Below, in pieces: positions 1 through 10,416 of a stretch of 64,000 nt of DNA. The notes under the pieces were generated by a model. It worked only from the letters and a program-made list of their open reading frames with translations, did not search any database and was not told where the DNA came from. The translations under genes were made by a program, and so were the position numbers. Source of the stretch: Dryas octopetala (taxonomy: Eukaryota > Streptophyta > Magnoliopsida > Rosales > Rosaceae); the NCBI GenBank assembly GCA_963921425.1, contig OY992832.1, forward strand, positions 31,701,475-31,765,474, read 5' to 3'. Position 1 is the stretch's first letter, and every line of letters starts with the position of its first letter.

Positions 1-470
1 CAGTTGAGGTCTCTATGAATGATGCATGGTTGGTATGAATGAAGGTACTCCAAGCCCCTCAGTATTTGCCTGCACCACTTCTTCAAGGCTACCATGGACA
101 CATGACGACGTTTCTTTCTGTAGTTTCTTAGATTCCCGGACCAGCAAACCTCGGTGATGAAGTTAAGGGTGTCGTGGTCTTTGTCAGTCCATGAGGCAAA
201 GGCCGCAATGATGTTTTTGTTGCTTAAAGACTTGAGCAACTCAACTTCCGAGTATAACCTATTTATCATGGCCTTGTCATCGATAAATTTTCTTAGGAAG
301 ACTTGGTTCCATGCCACTTCTTTACCCTCTTCTTGATCAAAAGCTCGGTATACTTTCTTCACAGCACCGGCTCCGAGCAGTTCCCCGTACCTTCCGTACC
401 GGCCTGTCGGATCCACCTCCACAAACGGCTCGGCGTCCTTGTCAGACAGATCGGGGCTCACGTACGGCAT
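1..470 (-). CDS. WNK-family serine/threonine kinase, N-terminal part (runs off left edge)
   Basis: An open minus-strand frame runs from ATG 470 to the window edge: 156 complete codons, no stop and no intron seen. It begins [16 protein letters not shown], then [11 protein letters not shown], a glycine-rich loop [13 protein letters not shown] and VAWNQV. WNK kinases keep their catalytic lysine in the glycine-loop strand instead of the usual VAIK position; here KKVYR supplies it and VAWNQV lacks VAIK. The frame ends in the catalytic loop HRDLN at the edge. This start resembles the plant WNK11 subgroup (inference). Plant WNKs are linked to osmotic, circadian and flowering control. The frame looks intact, so a working gene is likely. 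The activation segment and C-terminus lie outside the window. Confidence 0.9.
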   Translation of the reverse strand, partial: MPYVSPDLSDKDAEPFVEVDPTGRYGRYGELLGAGAVKKVYRAFDQEEGKEVAWNQVFLRKFIDDKAMINRLYSEVELLKSLSNKNIIAAFASWTDKDHDTLNFITEVCWSGNLRNYRKKRRHVSMVALKKWCRQILRGLEYLHSYQPCIIHRDLN

Positions 471-787
471 GTTCGATCTTTCTTTTCTTTTTTTACGTAT
501 AACCCAAAATCTTGAATTTTAAAGATTCTCAAATGAGAAAGAATTGACAATGGAAAAAACCAATGGGGATATGAAGCTGTTGGGTTGAAAACAGAAGAAC
601 CAAAGAAAACGAGACGACAGCTAGAGGAGGATCAAATAAAAACAGAGGAAGAACAAATGACTAAGAAGTACGCAGTGCGAGCTTCCTTGAGATACAATCT
701 ATGGCATACCATATATAGTAGCTTCCTTGAGACTAACCTGTGTAAGCGGATGAACTGGTGAAGGATACGAAGCAAGATTTTGTGGGA

Positions 788-796
788 TTTATATAG
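788..796 (-). promoter_or_regulatory. Probable TATA box of the WNK gene
   Basis: Read on the minus strand this is CTATATAAAT, about 320 bases upstream of the WNK start codon. The spacing implies a leader of roughly 290 bases. The transcription start is not proven. Confidence 0.4.
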
Positions 797-2303
797 AAAA
801 CTAGATTTGGGTGTCCTACTGGAACAAAGATTTTCGTTTTATTTCTCCTTTTTGAGTTAATAGAGTTATTACCTAGCTAGTAACTCCTTGTACTACTAAA
901 AGATGATACTGCTTTGGAGTTTAACGCGTTTTTATTGGTTTTTTTTTTGGTAACTATAACGATTTCCCATATTAGAATGGAAACTATGAATAATCAATAA
1001 TGATAATAATAAAAATAAAATAGTGGGTCATGTCACGTGAGACATATCTGGGCTAGTGGGCTTGCTGACTTTGGCCCAAATTGTATAAAACGGCAATGGG
1101 GTTCTCAGTCCAACAACGTACTGATAATTAAAATGAATCATTTTCACCGAAAAGGCACCACCATGATCCCTGACCAAAGAAGAGGAAAGGCAACCATTGA
1201 ATTGCATGCATCGTTTGGCGAACAGACACGTAGCATTCCCCACAGTTTCATCATCACTCAGTTTTATTATACCAAACACATTTAGACACACATAGTGGGC
1301 CGGAGACATTATTTGAAGAAGAGATGAATCAGTTCCAAATGATGCCGCGGTGTTGCTGGCAATTATGATTTTCATGCATAGAGCCGCGCGCTAAGTCGAT
1401 CAGCACTCAGCAGCCTCAGTCTTCATTGTAATATTCAACGATCAATTATATCTGATTGTTGTCATGTATTGCACATAATATTGCTCTTCAATTTTGGAGA
1501 GTAATGTTATTTTCAGACATTAATTTGAAGTGATGTTCCTTTTTAATTTACATTTGTCTCCTTCATTTATAGTATTGCATGTTTACTTGGAACGAGCTTT
1601 AACTTCCTATAAAAATTAACACTTTGTTTGCTCATGGGCGAGTTGCATGCACATGCAATTAATGTTATTTTGCACTTAATTATAGAATGATCACACTCAA
1701 GGATGGTTATGCATGCTATACGAGAGACTCCCTTGTATATGGAATTTGATTAGATTAATCCATTGCAGTACATTTATACCAAATCAAACCTCGAACTCAT
1801 TGTTTGTCTTGCAGTTTTTCTTGTAGTTGCAGCCTTTCAGGCTCGCACTTATCCAATAATTTGACATGACATTTTGTATAATTTTCTTGTACACGTGCCA
1901 TATTAGCTTTTGTGCGTGAATTCTCATTATGTGAATGTATGTAGTTTATCAGATAAAAAGAGAATGTAACTTCACATATCATATCCCAACATAATTGAAT
2001 GGACTCCTTTTTTTTTTTTTTTTTTTTTTTTTTTGTGTGGAATGATGTACTTTTTTTAGATAGCATCGCTACTTAGTACATGGGATAATCAAGTTGGGCA
2101 TGAAACCCAAACTTGAAAATCAGAAAAATACATAAGCTGATAAGCACATGCTTGGCTAGAAGATGCACTACCCTACTTACCAGTACAATATACATGCCTA
2201 CAGATAATAGATTGAAAAACAGAAAATAGGGTATGGGCCTCAGCCACTAGATCCCCATTCAAAAGCCCAGCTTGCACCATACGCTTGTAAAGTTAGGATG
2301 GAC
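797..2303. other. Intergenic DNA, no gene seen
   Basis: AT-rich sequence with no supported coding frame, including a T homopolymer near 2009-2034. Short frames on both strands near 1028-1375 and 1797-2066 have no recognisable domain or splice structure. Confidence 0.6.
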
Positions 2304-2308
2304 TCATA

Positions 2309-2432
2309 TGTTGAGAGTAATGTGGAGCAATGTCCCACATCGGAAAACTAAGGCTTAGCATATGTGCTTATAAGTCTTGGGCCTCTCCACCCATTGCCAA
2401 TTGGTTTTGGGTTGGATGCTCTAATTCTATCA
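2309..2432 (+). repeat. TRIM 5' LTR
   Basis: A 124-bp repeat with TG...CA ends, identical to 2549-2672 by direct comparison. It contains GTCCCACATCGG, a motif seen in many plant TRIM and small-LTR elements. Confidence 0.93.
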
Positions 2433-2448
2433 TGGTATCAGAGCCAGG
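2433..2448 (+). promoter_or_regulatory. TRIM primer-binding site (tRNA-Met)
   Basis: TGGTATCAGAGCCAGG starts immediately after the 5' LTR, where the primer-binding site of an LTR element belongs. It is complementary to the 3' end of initiator methionine tRNA. Confidence 0.9.
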
Positions 2449-2548
2449 TTATCCGCGTGTAAGGCCAAACGGTCACACGTGCTCCCACGTCACCCAATAT
2501 AATTTGTTCACGTGTAAGGCTCAAAATATCGCCACACGTGCGGGGGCG

Positions 2549-2672
2549 TGTTGAGAGTAATGTGGAGCAATGTCCCACATCGGAAAACTAAGGCTTAGCA
2601 TATGTGCTTATAAGTCTTGGGCCTCTCCACCCATTGCCAATTGGTTTTGGGTTGGATGCTCTAATTCTATCA
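2549..2672 (+). repeat. TRIM 3' LTR
   Basis: Identical to the 5' LTR and preceded by the polypurine tract GCGGGGGCG. The downstream TSD copy TCATA is at 2673-2677. Confidence 0.93.
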
Positions 2673-2705
2673 TCATAGACTCATTTGAAAATAGTTATAT
2701 AATGA

Positions 2706-2737
<32 letters not shown>

Positions 2738-2992
2738 TTTGGATTCCTTGGTTCCCAAGGTAAGAAAGTTTCTTTAATTATGCCTAAATGATTGTTGAAT
2801 TATTGCCTTTGAATAAATAAAATAAAACGGATTGATATTGGTATAATCCAACTTAATTATTATTATCGGAGATCAATTTTGTACCTAACAGATCAATCCT
2901 ATTTTGGATATACACAGTTTTTTATTTTTTTGCAAGCTGGATATACAAAGTTTGAGATTTCATTAAGTTGATTCGAATAAAACTTACCTATC

Positions 2993-3093
2993 CATGGTGA
3001 TACCACCTGTGTGGTATCACCAGGGAGAGAGAAAGAGAGAAAAGGAGAGAGAAAGGTGGAGGGAGAGAAAGAGAGAGAGAGAGAGAAGAGGAT
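2993..3093. repeat. GA-rich microsatellite next to a short palindrome
   Basis: A near-perfect palindrome (TGGTGATACCACC ... GGTGGTATCACCA type, about 2995-3022) is followed by an imperfect GA run to about 3093, and a second related GGGATACCACC stretch follows. It could be a small inverted-repeat element with an expanded microsatellite, but ends and TSD are unclear. Otherwise 2678-4270 shows no gene. Confidence 0.5.
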
Positions 3094-4271
3094 GGGGATA
3101 CCACCTATCCCCGGTGCAGGTAAGTCCTCCTCAGTTGATTCATAGTAAATTTTTACCACTTTGTCAATTTACTTCACCAAAGGAAGCGTAGGCATGATGT
3201 TCCATAGAAGAATTAATTTTAATTTTGTTAGTTAGCTTGAGTCCTATTGGACATCGAACTAATTGAATACCCAGAAATTACCCAACCTTCAGCTTTATCC
3301 AATCGTTAGGATCCAAAGCCAATACAGCATGGATATTCACAAATAGAATTGTGACATATATCCTGAAAATTTTCAAAAATTATATTTGGTGTTTTTAAAA
3401 ATATTCAAAAAAAAAAAAAAAGTAAGATTATTCTTACCAACCATAGGATTAGTCGCAATGAAGTCCATCAAGTACGTGTGTTTATTGTTGGTGAATATGC
3501 TTTCCATTTCTCTCATCCACTAATTATTTTTATAATTTATGGGGTTAAACTAATTGTCTACATCCAATGTAATCCTCACAAAGAAAAAATGGGAAAAAAC
3601 ATACAGATAAATCCCTCTTCATCGTCATTATCTTCGCCATTGTCATTGTCATCATCTATAAAATTGGTATTGAAGAATAATATACCAGTATGAATTTCAT
3701 TGATCTGATCTTACATCTTTATACAAAGTTTTCCCTATAATCAAGTAATCGATCCTACATTACTAGTATACAACAAAGGTAAGAAATAAACTTCCCTTTT
3801 CTAATTCCTAAAATACAGTAGTTGACCCAATTACTTTCCAATACTCTAGTACGTACAAGTTTCCTCTACCTATTTTTGTATTTTTTGATAATGGGAAACC
3901 ACAAATAGAGGAGCCTATGACCTCAAATAAGGCTGATTGAGGAGCCTTTGACTTCCAAAACGTATAACACGTTAATTGTGAATTTTCTTGACACCTTATG
4001 TATTGAGTTTGACACCCTTAAATAAGTGGAGAATACAAACCAAATAGAGAAAAAGAGGGAATAGATTTATCTGCCCACTACAACCTACATGGAGCAAAAA
4101 TAGGAGTCTTGAGTCAAATTACAACTGACCCACGTTAACTCCCACTAACTTGACTCCTTATCTTAACAAGTCTCATTATCCTAACAAATTAACATAAAGA
4201 CTTATTCAAATACCAAAAAATTAATAAAATAGATTGCACTGAAAGACTTATTCAAGTAGGAGAGTGAATGT

Positions 4272-4690
4272 CATGAACTTCCAACTTGCATATCATGGTC
4301 AAGAAGGCATCTTTACCTAAAGGCTTAGTGAACAGATCAGCCAATTGTTGTGAAGAGGGAACATACTTAGCGACAACTATACCATCTTGTATTTTCTCTC
4401 AAATAAAGTGGCAATCCATCTCAATGTGTCGGGTTCTCTCATGGAAAACTAGATTGGCAAAGATATGTAGAGCGACTTTGTTGTCACAATGAAGCACACC
4501 AACTTCTGGATGTGGAAGTTGAAGATCGTGCAAAAGATTAGACAACCAAGTAAGCTCACAACATGTACTTGTCATTGTTCGATATTCTGTTTTAGCGGAA
4601 GATAATGAAAATGTTTTTTGTCTCTTAGTTGTTTAAGAGACCAAAGAATTTCCAAGAAAAACATAATACCCAATAGTGGATCTTCGGGTC
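4272..4690 (-). pseudogene. Ty1/copia retrotransposon RNase H/polyprotein C-terminal fragment
   Basis: The minus-strand translation gives a run typical of the copia polyprotein end: RRSTIGYYVFLGNSLVS, then LSSAKTEYR, LTWLSNLL, HCDNKVALHIFANLVFHERT, RHIEMDCHFI and LADLFTKPLG. RNase H uses the acidic residues in the SSxxEY and CDN contexts. In-frame stops interrupt it after NSLVS and after DCHFI. No LTRs, integrase or reverse transcriptase are visible nearby, so this is a truncated remnant. Confidence 0.85.
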
Positions 4691-5530
4691 ATTGGACAAC
4701 TCTGTAATGTCCCAAAAAAAAAAAGATAATTAAATAAAATAATAATAATAATAATAAATAGATAAATAAACTTATATTTATTGGCTTTAAAATTGGGCTA
4801 AATTTCTAAGTTTGGGCTTTAGCCAATTGTCTACAAGATAAAAACCCAACTTTAAAAAAAAAATAATGAAAGAAGTGATAACACCAACATCCATCAACCT
4901 TCTTGATTTAGAACACCTAAGCTTAGGCCTTCTACAGTGGGGGCTATATTTGATCCCCAATCCTATTTTTTGGGGATAATTTGGGTATAACCCATTTACC
5001 ATGGGCCGGAATCTTAACCCTAAATTTTTTTAATCCCCAAAACCTATTCCTAGTTTTGGGTATAAGCTATACCCAAAACCAAAACTCATGGCTGGCCCAC
5101 CAAAAATAAAAAACCAATTTCTCTCTCATTCACATGCATGCGGGACCCATGACTGACATGAAGGAAACAGCTCCTGCAGCTCCACAATCCTAGCTCGCTG
5201 CTTCCAAGACAAGCCCCCTACAGCTCCATAGTGCAACGGCTCCCTGCCATTCAATTTGGACGGTGGGGATCTGTGTGCCGTTGAAGATCAACGGCCCAAA
5301 ATGACTAAATGTCATTTTTGAAAAAAAAATAATAATAATAAATATAGAAAAATCTCAAAAAAAATGTCAAAAAAATTAGAAAAATTTCAGAAATTTTTTA
5401 AAAAATTCCCTCTAATTTTATATCGGCTAATACACCAAAAATTCTATATAAACCTAATTTTTCTTATTTTTTTTTCTTCACATCTTTCTCTCTTTTACAC
5501 CACGTTTTTATCAAATTTAATGAATTCACT

Positions 5531-6794
5531 ATGGTTAGAGGTCTTGGTTGGACCAAAGATGAAGATATTGCTCTAGTTCAAGCTTGGCTAGAGAAGTCTC
5601 CAAATTCGGAACTCGGTGCACAACAAAAAAATGATGTATTCTGGGCCGAAGTTTATATTGTTTTTCAGCGTAATTTGGGCACACCAACGGGCAAAACAAT
5701 GGGCGCAATTAGATCACGATGGAAAGACATTGCCGCCTTTTGCAACAAATTTTATGCCTCGTTTTTGGATGCCGAAAGGAGACGTCAAAGCGGTGCAAAT
5801 TCAAACGATGTTGTAAGTTATTTTTTTATGAATGTATATATTTAATTGAATGTTGTATGTTTATTCTATTGTAAATACTTGATAATTTATTCATGTGTCA
5901 TAATTTTTGTAGTTTGCGGACACACTTGAGATATATAAAGACAAGAACAATGGAAAAACGTTTAGCATGCTCCACGTTTGGAAAGATTTAAAAGAATGTG
6001 TCAAGTACTCAGCTGCAAATTCAACTGTGCGGGTCAGAGATCAGGACGCACCGACCGATTACAGACCGAATGATGAAGATGAAACTTGTCTTGATACAGA
6101 TGATGACCCACCATCATGGCAACCAGTAGGCTCGTCACGCCCAAGGCCAATAGGAAGAAATAAAGCAAAGCGAGCCAAGGCAGCTGATCCCCACCAAATT
6201 CATATGTTGGAGGCAATTGACGAATATAATGATAGGTCATGTGTAGCTTAGGAAATGAGACATGAAAGAGAAAGGGCGAAACAAGAAAGAGAAGTGGCAA
6301 GAGACATAACATGGGAAGCAAGAGCAAGGGCGAAGGAAGCAAGAGAAATGGCGAGGGAAGCAAGAGAACATATGAAGCTTGAGAGGGCGATAGAGTGGGA
6401 GGAAGGTCAGATTATGGACAAAGACTTGACAAACATGAATGACAGGTCATGTGTAGCTTAGGAAATGAGACATGAAAGAGAAAGGGCGAAACAAGAAAGA
6501 GAAGTGGCAAGAGACATAACATGGGAAGCAAGAGCAAGGGCGAAGGAAGCAAGAGAAATGGCGAGGGAAGCAAGAGAACATATGAAGCTTGAGAGGGCGA
6601 TAGAGTGGGAGGAAGGTCAGATTATGGACAAAGACTTGACAAACATGAATGACATGCAAAGAGAGTATTGGAGATCAAAGCAAGCTGAAATAATTGTAAG
6701 AAGACGTGCACGTGCTACCTCGAGTTCAGCCAAATACTACCCGGATATGACCGACCTCAACCAGTCATACCCAGGATACCCTCCAAATAATTAG
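5531..6794 (+). pseudogene. Harbinger ORF1: Myb/SANT-like DNA-binding protein, disrupted
   Basis: Exon 1 (5531-5812, 94 codons) starts MVRGLGWTKDEDIALVQAWL and carries a trihelix/SANT-like fold of about 70 residues with conserved tryptophans (GWTKDED, FWAEV, SRWKDI). A GTAAGT donor follows at 5813 and an intron ending TTTGTAG lies before exon 2 at 5913, in frame. The C-terminal half is strongly charged and probably coiled coil (RERAKQEREVARD...). In this family the protein works with the transposase to bind element ends. An in-frame TAG near 6249, copied again near 6459 by a 210-bp duplication, breaks the frame, so the protein cannot be made in full. Confidence 0.8.
6234..6653 (+). repeat. 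210-bp tandem duplication inside Harbinger ORF1
   Basis: The units 6234-6443 and 6444-6653 are essentially identical, each beginning AGGTCATGTGTAGCTTAGG and encoding the charged coiled-coil segment. The length is a multiple of three, so the frame is kept but the premature TAG is duplicated too. Confidence 0.93.
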
Positions 6795-6902
6795 TGGATT
6801 TGAATTATGTTTTTATTATGTCTGAGATTTGAATTATGTTTTTATTATGCTTGAGAGTTAAATTATGTTTAGGATTTGAATCATTATGTTTAGGATTTAA
6901 TA

Positions 6903-7105
6903 AAGTGACTATTACCGTACACTATATGAAGTGACTATTCACGCACCATGCATGATATGACTATTCACGTACACTGCATGAAGTGACTATTCACGCACAC
7001 TGCATGATATGACTATTCACGTACCCTGCATGAAGTGACTATTCACGTACCCTGCATGATATGACTATTCACATACCCTGCATGAAATGATAGGTCACGT
7101 ACCCT
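6903..7105 (+). repeat. 26-bp minisatellite between the two Harbinger genes
   Basis: About seven to eight imperfect copies of GACTATTCACGTACCCTGCATG plus a four-base tail alternating AAGT and ATAT. The alternation makes a 52-bp higher-order unit. It lies between ORF1 and the transposase, where a promoter or terminator would be expected. Confidence 0.88.
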
Positions 7106-7203
7106 ATTATTATGAACTCTGTATAAATTGTGATAACTTCGTCCATTGAAATTCACATAGTTTTTATCTATTCAGGATAATTTATCATCCGATCAAAACT
7201 TCG

Positions 7204-8550
7204 ATGAATCCTTTCAACTACGCATCGTCTTCGTCGTCATCTTTGAGTCCTCCTGAGATCGAGTATGACGATTCCGATACTAGTTATGGGAGGGTAGATG
7301 AAGGCAGAAGGCTGATGGGGTGTGTAATTATGTCCATGGGACAATCATTCGACGCCCCACGTCCACGTCACGGTGGTACATGTTCTTGTCGACGTTACAC
7401 ACGTCGGGATAGAAAAGGAGCTCACGGGAGGCTGATACAGAATTACTTTATCCCTGCACCGATAGAAGACAAAGTGACGTTTTGGAGACGCTTCTGTATG
7501 CATCAACCCTTATTCAACAAGATTCTAAACGATGTGTGCCTCCATGATAATTGGTTCCAATCCAGGCCAGATGCCCTCGATAGACTTGGTTGCACACCCC
7601 ATCAGAAGGTGATTGCAGTATTGAGAGTGATGGCGTATGGCCAACCCCTCGATGGGTTGCAGAGCTACTAACCATTAGCCAAGGCACCATAAAGGATGCA
7701 CTATAAAAGTTCTGTCGAGCCATCACTCATGTCTATAAGGAAGAGTATCTCCGCAGACCTAACTTGGAGGATATGAGAAGGCTCATGCGAAATAGGCGCC
7801 AGAGAGGATTTCCAGGAATGATTGGAAGCTTAGACTGCATGCACTAGTGTGGCAAAATTGCCCCATGGTTGAGCAAGCTCACTATCGTGGGTACTATCAT
7901 ATACCTACCGTTATTTTGGAAGCAGTTGCCTCATACGACACGTGGATTTGGCATGCAAACTTCGGATTCCGGGTTCTAACAATGACATTACCGTGTTGGA
8001 TTACTCACACCCCTTTTTTATTGGGAGATATCTGGAAGAGCCCACAGGGTGAAATACAGTGTCAATGATGTGGAATTCAAAATCTCATACTATCTTGCTG
8101 ACGGGATCTACCCCAAGTGGGTGACTCTAATTTCATCAATACGCAATCCAGTTTTGGAAACTCATAGGTTGTTTGCAAGGAAACAAGAGGGCTTTCGTAA
8201 GAATGTGGAGAAGGCATTTGAGATTTTAAAAGCCCAATGACAGATTATCAAACGACCTGCTCGTTATTGGGATATGGATGATATGAGTTAAATCATGAAA
8301 GCGTGCATAATATTGCACAATATGATTGTCGATGATGAGCGACAACAAGATGATCCAGCCTGGCAAGAGTTTAACGTGAAGAGGCGATTAAAAGAGCAGA
8401 ATCAGAGTATGACAGCATGGAACCAAGCATACAAGGTGGGCCTCCATCATCTTTACCTGAAGAGAATGTTCGTCGCAATTTGATTAGGAATAGGCGTGTG
8501 AATGAACACTTGAGGGGCCAATGTTGTTTAGATCATGTGTTTGTGGTTTA
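7204..8550 (+). pseudogene. Harbinger (Pong-like) DDE transposase, frameshifted
   Basis: The opening frame 7204-7671 encodes a serine-rich start followed by NYFIPAPIEDKVTFWRRFCM and RLGCTPHQKVIAVLRVMAYG, typical of plant Harbinger transposases. Later frames carry RRLMRNRRQRGFPGMIGSLD (the first catalytic aspartate region), then SYYLADGIYPKWVTLISSI, ARKQEGFRKNVEKAFEIL (catalytic glutamate region) and MKACIILHNMIVDDER. The pieces lie in different frames with stops after 7671, near 7845, after 8240 and near 8292. The middle catalytic region is poorly preserved. It is non-functional. Confidence 0.88.
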
Positions 8551-9092
8551 GTTTACGTGTTTGTATTGTAAAATGAAATAAATTGTATTGTGTTTAAAGT
8601 GATGGTTCGCCGTCCATAACCAATAACCAAGGGCTGTACTCCCCACAAAACAAATGAGAAAACCAAACAGGTTCTAAACAATCTTGCAATAATTAGTTGA
8701 TTCTCTTCCACCTTAAATGTAAACGATGAAGAAATACTAGTTATACAAGGAATACATTTACAACCAGAAATTGCATTAAATTACAAGGGAATCAAAGTCC
8801 TTCCTAACAAGTAAAATTGGGGTACATTCAGAAGCAGAGCCCTGAAAAACATGACCAAAACTAAGCACATCTTATGCAAGAGACGTCACTATTCCAGACA
8901 GGCACAAACTCAACAGCTGAGTAGTCCTTTAGCTTTAAAAGATCCAGAAAGGGAGCTCCAAGGCACATGACAGTCAATAAGGCTCAGCATTGTAGAGGCA
9001 GGGTAATCTTCCAAGCGACAGTGACCAACTGAAAGAACAAATTAATAGCAAATATACTCATATGAAACAGGAGAAGATAAAACACAATAAAA

Positions 9093-9179
9093 CCTCAGAA
9101 TTGCAGAATTTGTCAACAAGGCTCAAAAAGCCATTCAGTCCCGAAAGATGGTGTGTTTGATAACTGATTTCCTCATTGG
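9093..9179 (-). ncRNA. C/D box snoRNA, snoR39BY-like, copy 1 (altered box C)
   Basis: On the minus strand the order is C-like box TGAGGA, the D' guide ending TTTCGGGA then CTGA, and the D guide ATTCTGCAATT then CTGA. It matches copy 2 (9225-9313) closely, but box C is TGAGGA in place of TGATGA, which may weaken snoRNP assembly. Both guide stretches are kept. Confidence 0.75.
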
Positions 9180-9224
9180 TACAAATCACAAACAGCATTA
9201 ACATATAAAAGTGCATAGAGCAAT

Positions 9225-9313
9225 GCCTCAGAATTGCAGAATGTGTCAGCAAGGCTTAAAAGCCATTCAGTCCCGAAAGATGGTGTTCTTTGATAACTGA
9301 TTTCATCACCGGC
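9225..9313 (-). ncRNA. snoR39BY: C/D box snoRNA, snoR39BY-like, copy 2 (5.8S and 25S rRNA methylation guide)
   Basis: This 89-nt minus-strand RNA has a GCC/GGC terminal stem, box C TGATGA, D' CTGA and D CTGA. The guide before D, ATTCTGCAATTC, is complementary to GAATTGCAGAAT of plant 5.8S rRNA; the fifth-nucleotide rule points to the G of AATTG (G79 by my count on the Arabidopsis sequence, matching human G75). The guide before D', ACCATCTTTCGGG, is complementary to CCCGAAAGATGGT of 25S rRNA and points to the G of CCCG. This double specificity fits the plant snoRNA named snoR39BY; the name is from memory, the complementarity is read directly. Confidence 0.85.
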
Positions 9314-9359
9314 AAAATGTTTCAAACACAAAATTTAAAAATGTGGGTACATGGCATAA

Positions 9360-9545
9360 CCAAATGGTAATGGCAGCAACGCCGCTACAAAAAGTTATGG
9401 AACATGAGACCGCCCTCGGGAGAGGCGGACGGAGGAACAACCAAGAGGGAGCACCATCAACGTCAACCATTCATATATGATGTTAACTTTGGAATATGCA
9501 GGCATTATTAGCTTGCCCGCTATAGTATAAAGTAAGGGACTTCGT
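9360..9545 (-). ncRNA. Possible H/ACA snoRNA, copy A
   Basis: This unit is a diverged duplicate of 9655-9835. On the minus strand it keeps a GCAAGC...GCCTGC stem (one mismatch), the shared ATATTCCAAAGTTAAC stretch and a 3' part with GTTGCTGCCATTACC. The expected ACA box reads ACC in this copy, so it may be inactive. The class is inferred from structure and position. Confidence 0.35.
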
Positions 9546-9654
9546 AACAAACCCCCCATCATAAAATAGACACAAAATCATAACAAAATAAGCACAATTC
9601 ATTGTTAGAAGAAGACACACAAAAAAAAGAAATGTTTGTCTCATGGCTAATCCC

Positions 9655-9835
9655 AGATTGTAATGGCAGCAACGCTGCTACACAAGATGATGGAATATGA
9701 GACCACCCGTCGACGGAGGAACTCCCAAAAGAGAGTACCATCAACGTCAATAGGAATTTATATGTGACGTTAACTTTGGAATATGCAAGCATAATTAGCT
9801 TGCCCCATTAAGTTAGGGACTTCGTAATAAATCCC
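9655..9835 (-). ncRNA. Possible H/ACA snoRNA, copy B
   Basis: On the minus strand a first hairpin has a lower stem TAACTT/AAGTTA, internal loops and an upper stem GCAAGC/GCTTGC. A hinge with ATATAAA (box H-like) follows, then a second structured part with TGATGG/CCATCA and GCAGCGTTGCTGC pairings and an ACA (CATTACAATC) near the end. This fits an H/ACA layout but I found no rRNA target. Confidence 0.45.
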
Positions 9836-10416
9836 TCGTCAAAATAATCATAACAAAGAACACATTATTCAACGATTAAACAGCAAGAAACACACTAAAA
9901 TTCATCAGAAACGAATCTAAGACCATCCACAACAACTCACAAAAGGGTCTACCTGCAAAAATTCACTTCACAAAAGATTTAGGTAAAAATTATTTGATGA
10001 TACATTGATACAAAATATTAATGAGAAAAACCTTCAAAAGAAAAATGGATTCTACTAATTTTTTTAGAGAAATATCAATGAAAAGCAAGACTTTGAGATA
10101 GACAACAAAGAATAGCCGCAATATGTACAATTACATGAATATATGAATTTGCACAAATCAAACAAAAGTAATTGTTTGGTAAATAATAATCACAACCTTA
10201 AACTGTGACCTAGCACAACTTATCCAACAAGAAAATAAAGCCCAAAGGGTATCCGAATTCGCAAAGCATATTAGCATATTAGCATATCATTCGTGAAATC
10301 ACAGACCAAAAAACCTCCATCAAACAACAAACAAAGCAACGGAGAGTGACGGATTGTAGAGAAAACGAAAACCCCTAAAGTTGAATGAGATCGGCATTAG
10401 GGCCGATTTGGCTGAT

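Larger units (their letters stand above)
2309..2672 (+). mobile_element. Complete TRIM retrotransposon (terminal-repeat retrotransposon in miniature)
   Basis: Two identical 124-bp direct repeats (2309-2432 and 2549-2672), each starting TGTTGAG and ending TATCA, flank a 116-bp interior. The interior opens with TGGTATCAGAGCCAGG, a primer-binding site matching initiator tRNA-Met, and closes with the purine-rich GCGGGGGCG tract just before the 3' LTR. The direct repeat TCATA lies on both sides (2304-2308 and 2673-2677). There is no coding capacity, so replication must have used enzymes from another element. Identical LTRs and a perfect TSD point to a recent insertion. Confidence 0.95.
4926..8600 (+). 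mobile_element. Decayed Pong-like PIF/Harbinger DNA transposon
   Basis: The left end is GGCCTTCTACAGTGGGGGC at 4926, preceded by TTA (4923-4925). This fits the GGCC...CAATGGG-type termini and TTA target preference of Ping/Pong elements. Inside are the two diagnostic genes in order: a Myb/SANT-like DNA-binding protein (5531-6794) and a DDE transposase (7204 to about 8550), both broken. I could not find a matching inverted end or TSD on the right; coding similarity stops near 8550, so the right boundary is approximate. Confidence 0.8.

Noticed and set aside
1028-1375. 115-codon minus-strand frame
   Set aside because: No recognisable domain, no splice context, and composition like the surrounding intergenic DNA.
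2330-2554. 74-codon frame across the repeat near 2.4 kb
   Set aside because: It runs through the TRIM LTR and primer site; the sequence is explained by the retroelement.
8620-8660. Candidate right end of the Harbinger element (GGGCTGTACTCCCC)
   Set aside because: It does not match the left terminus in inverted orientation and lacks a TTA flank.
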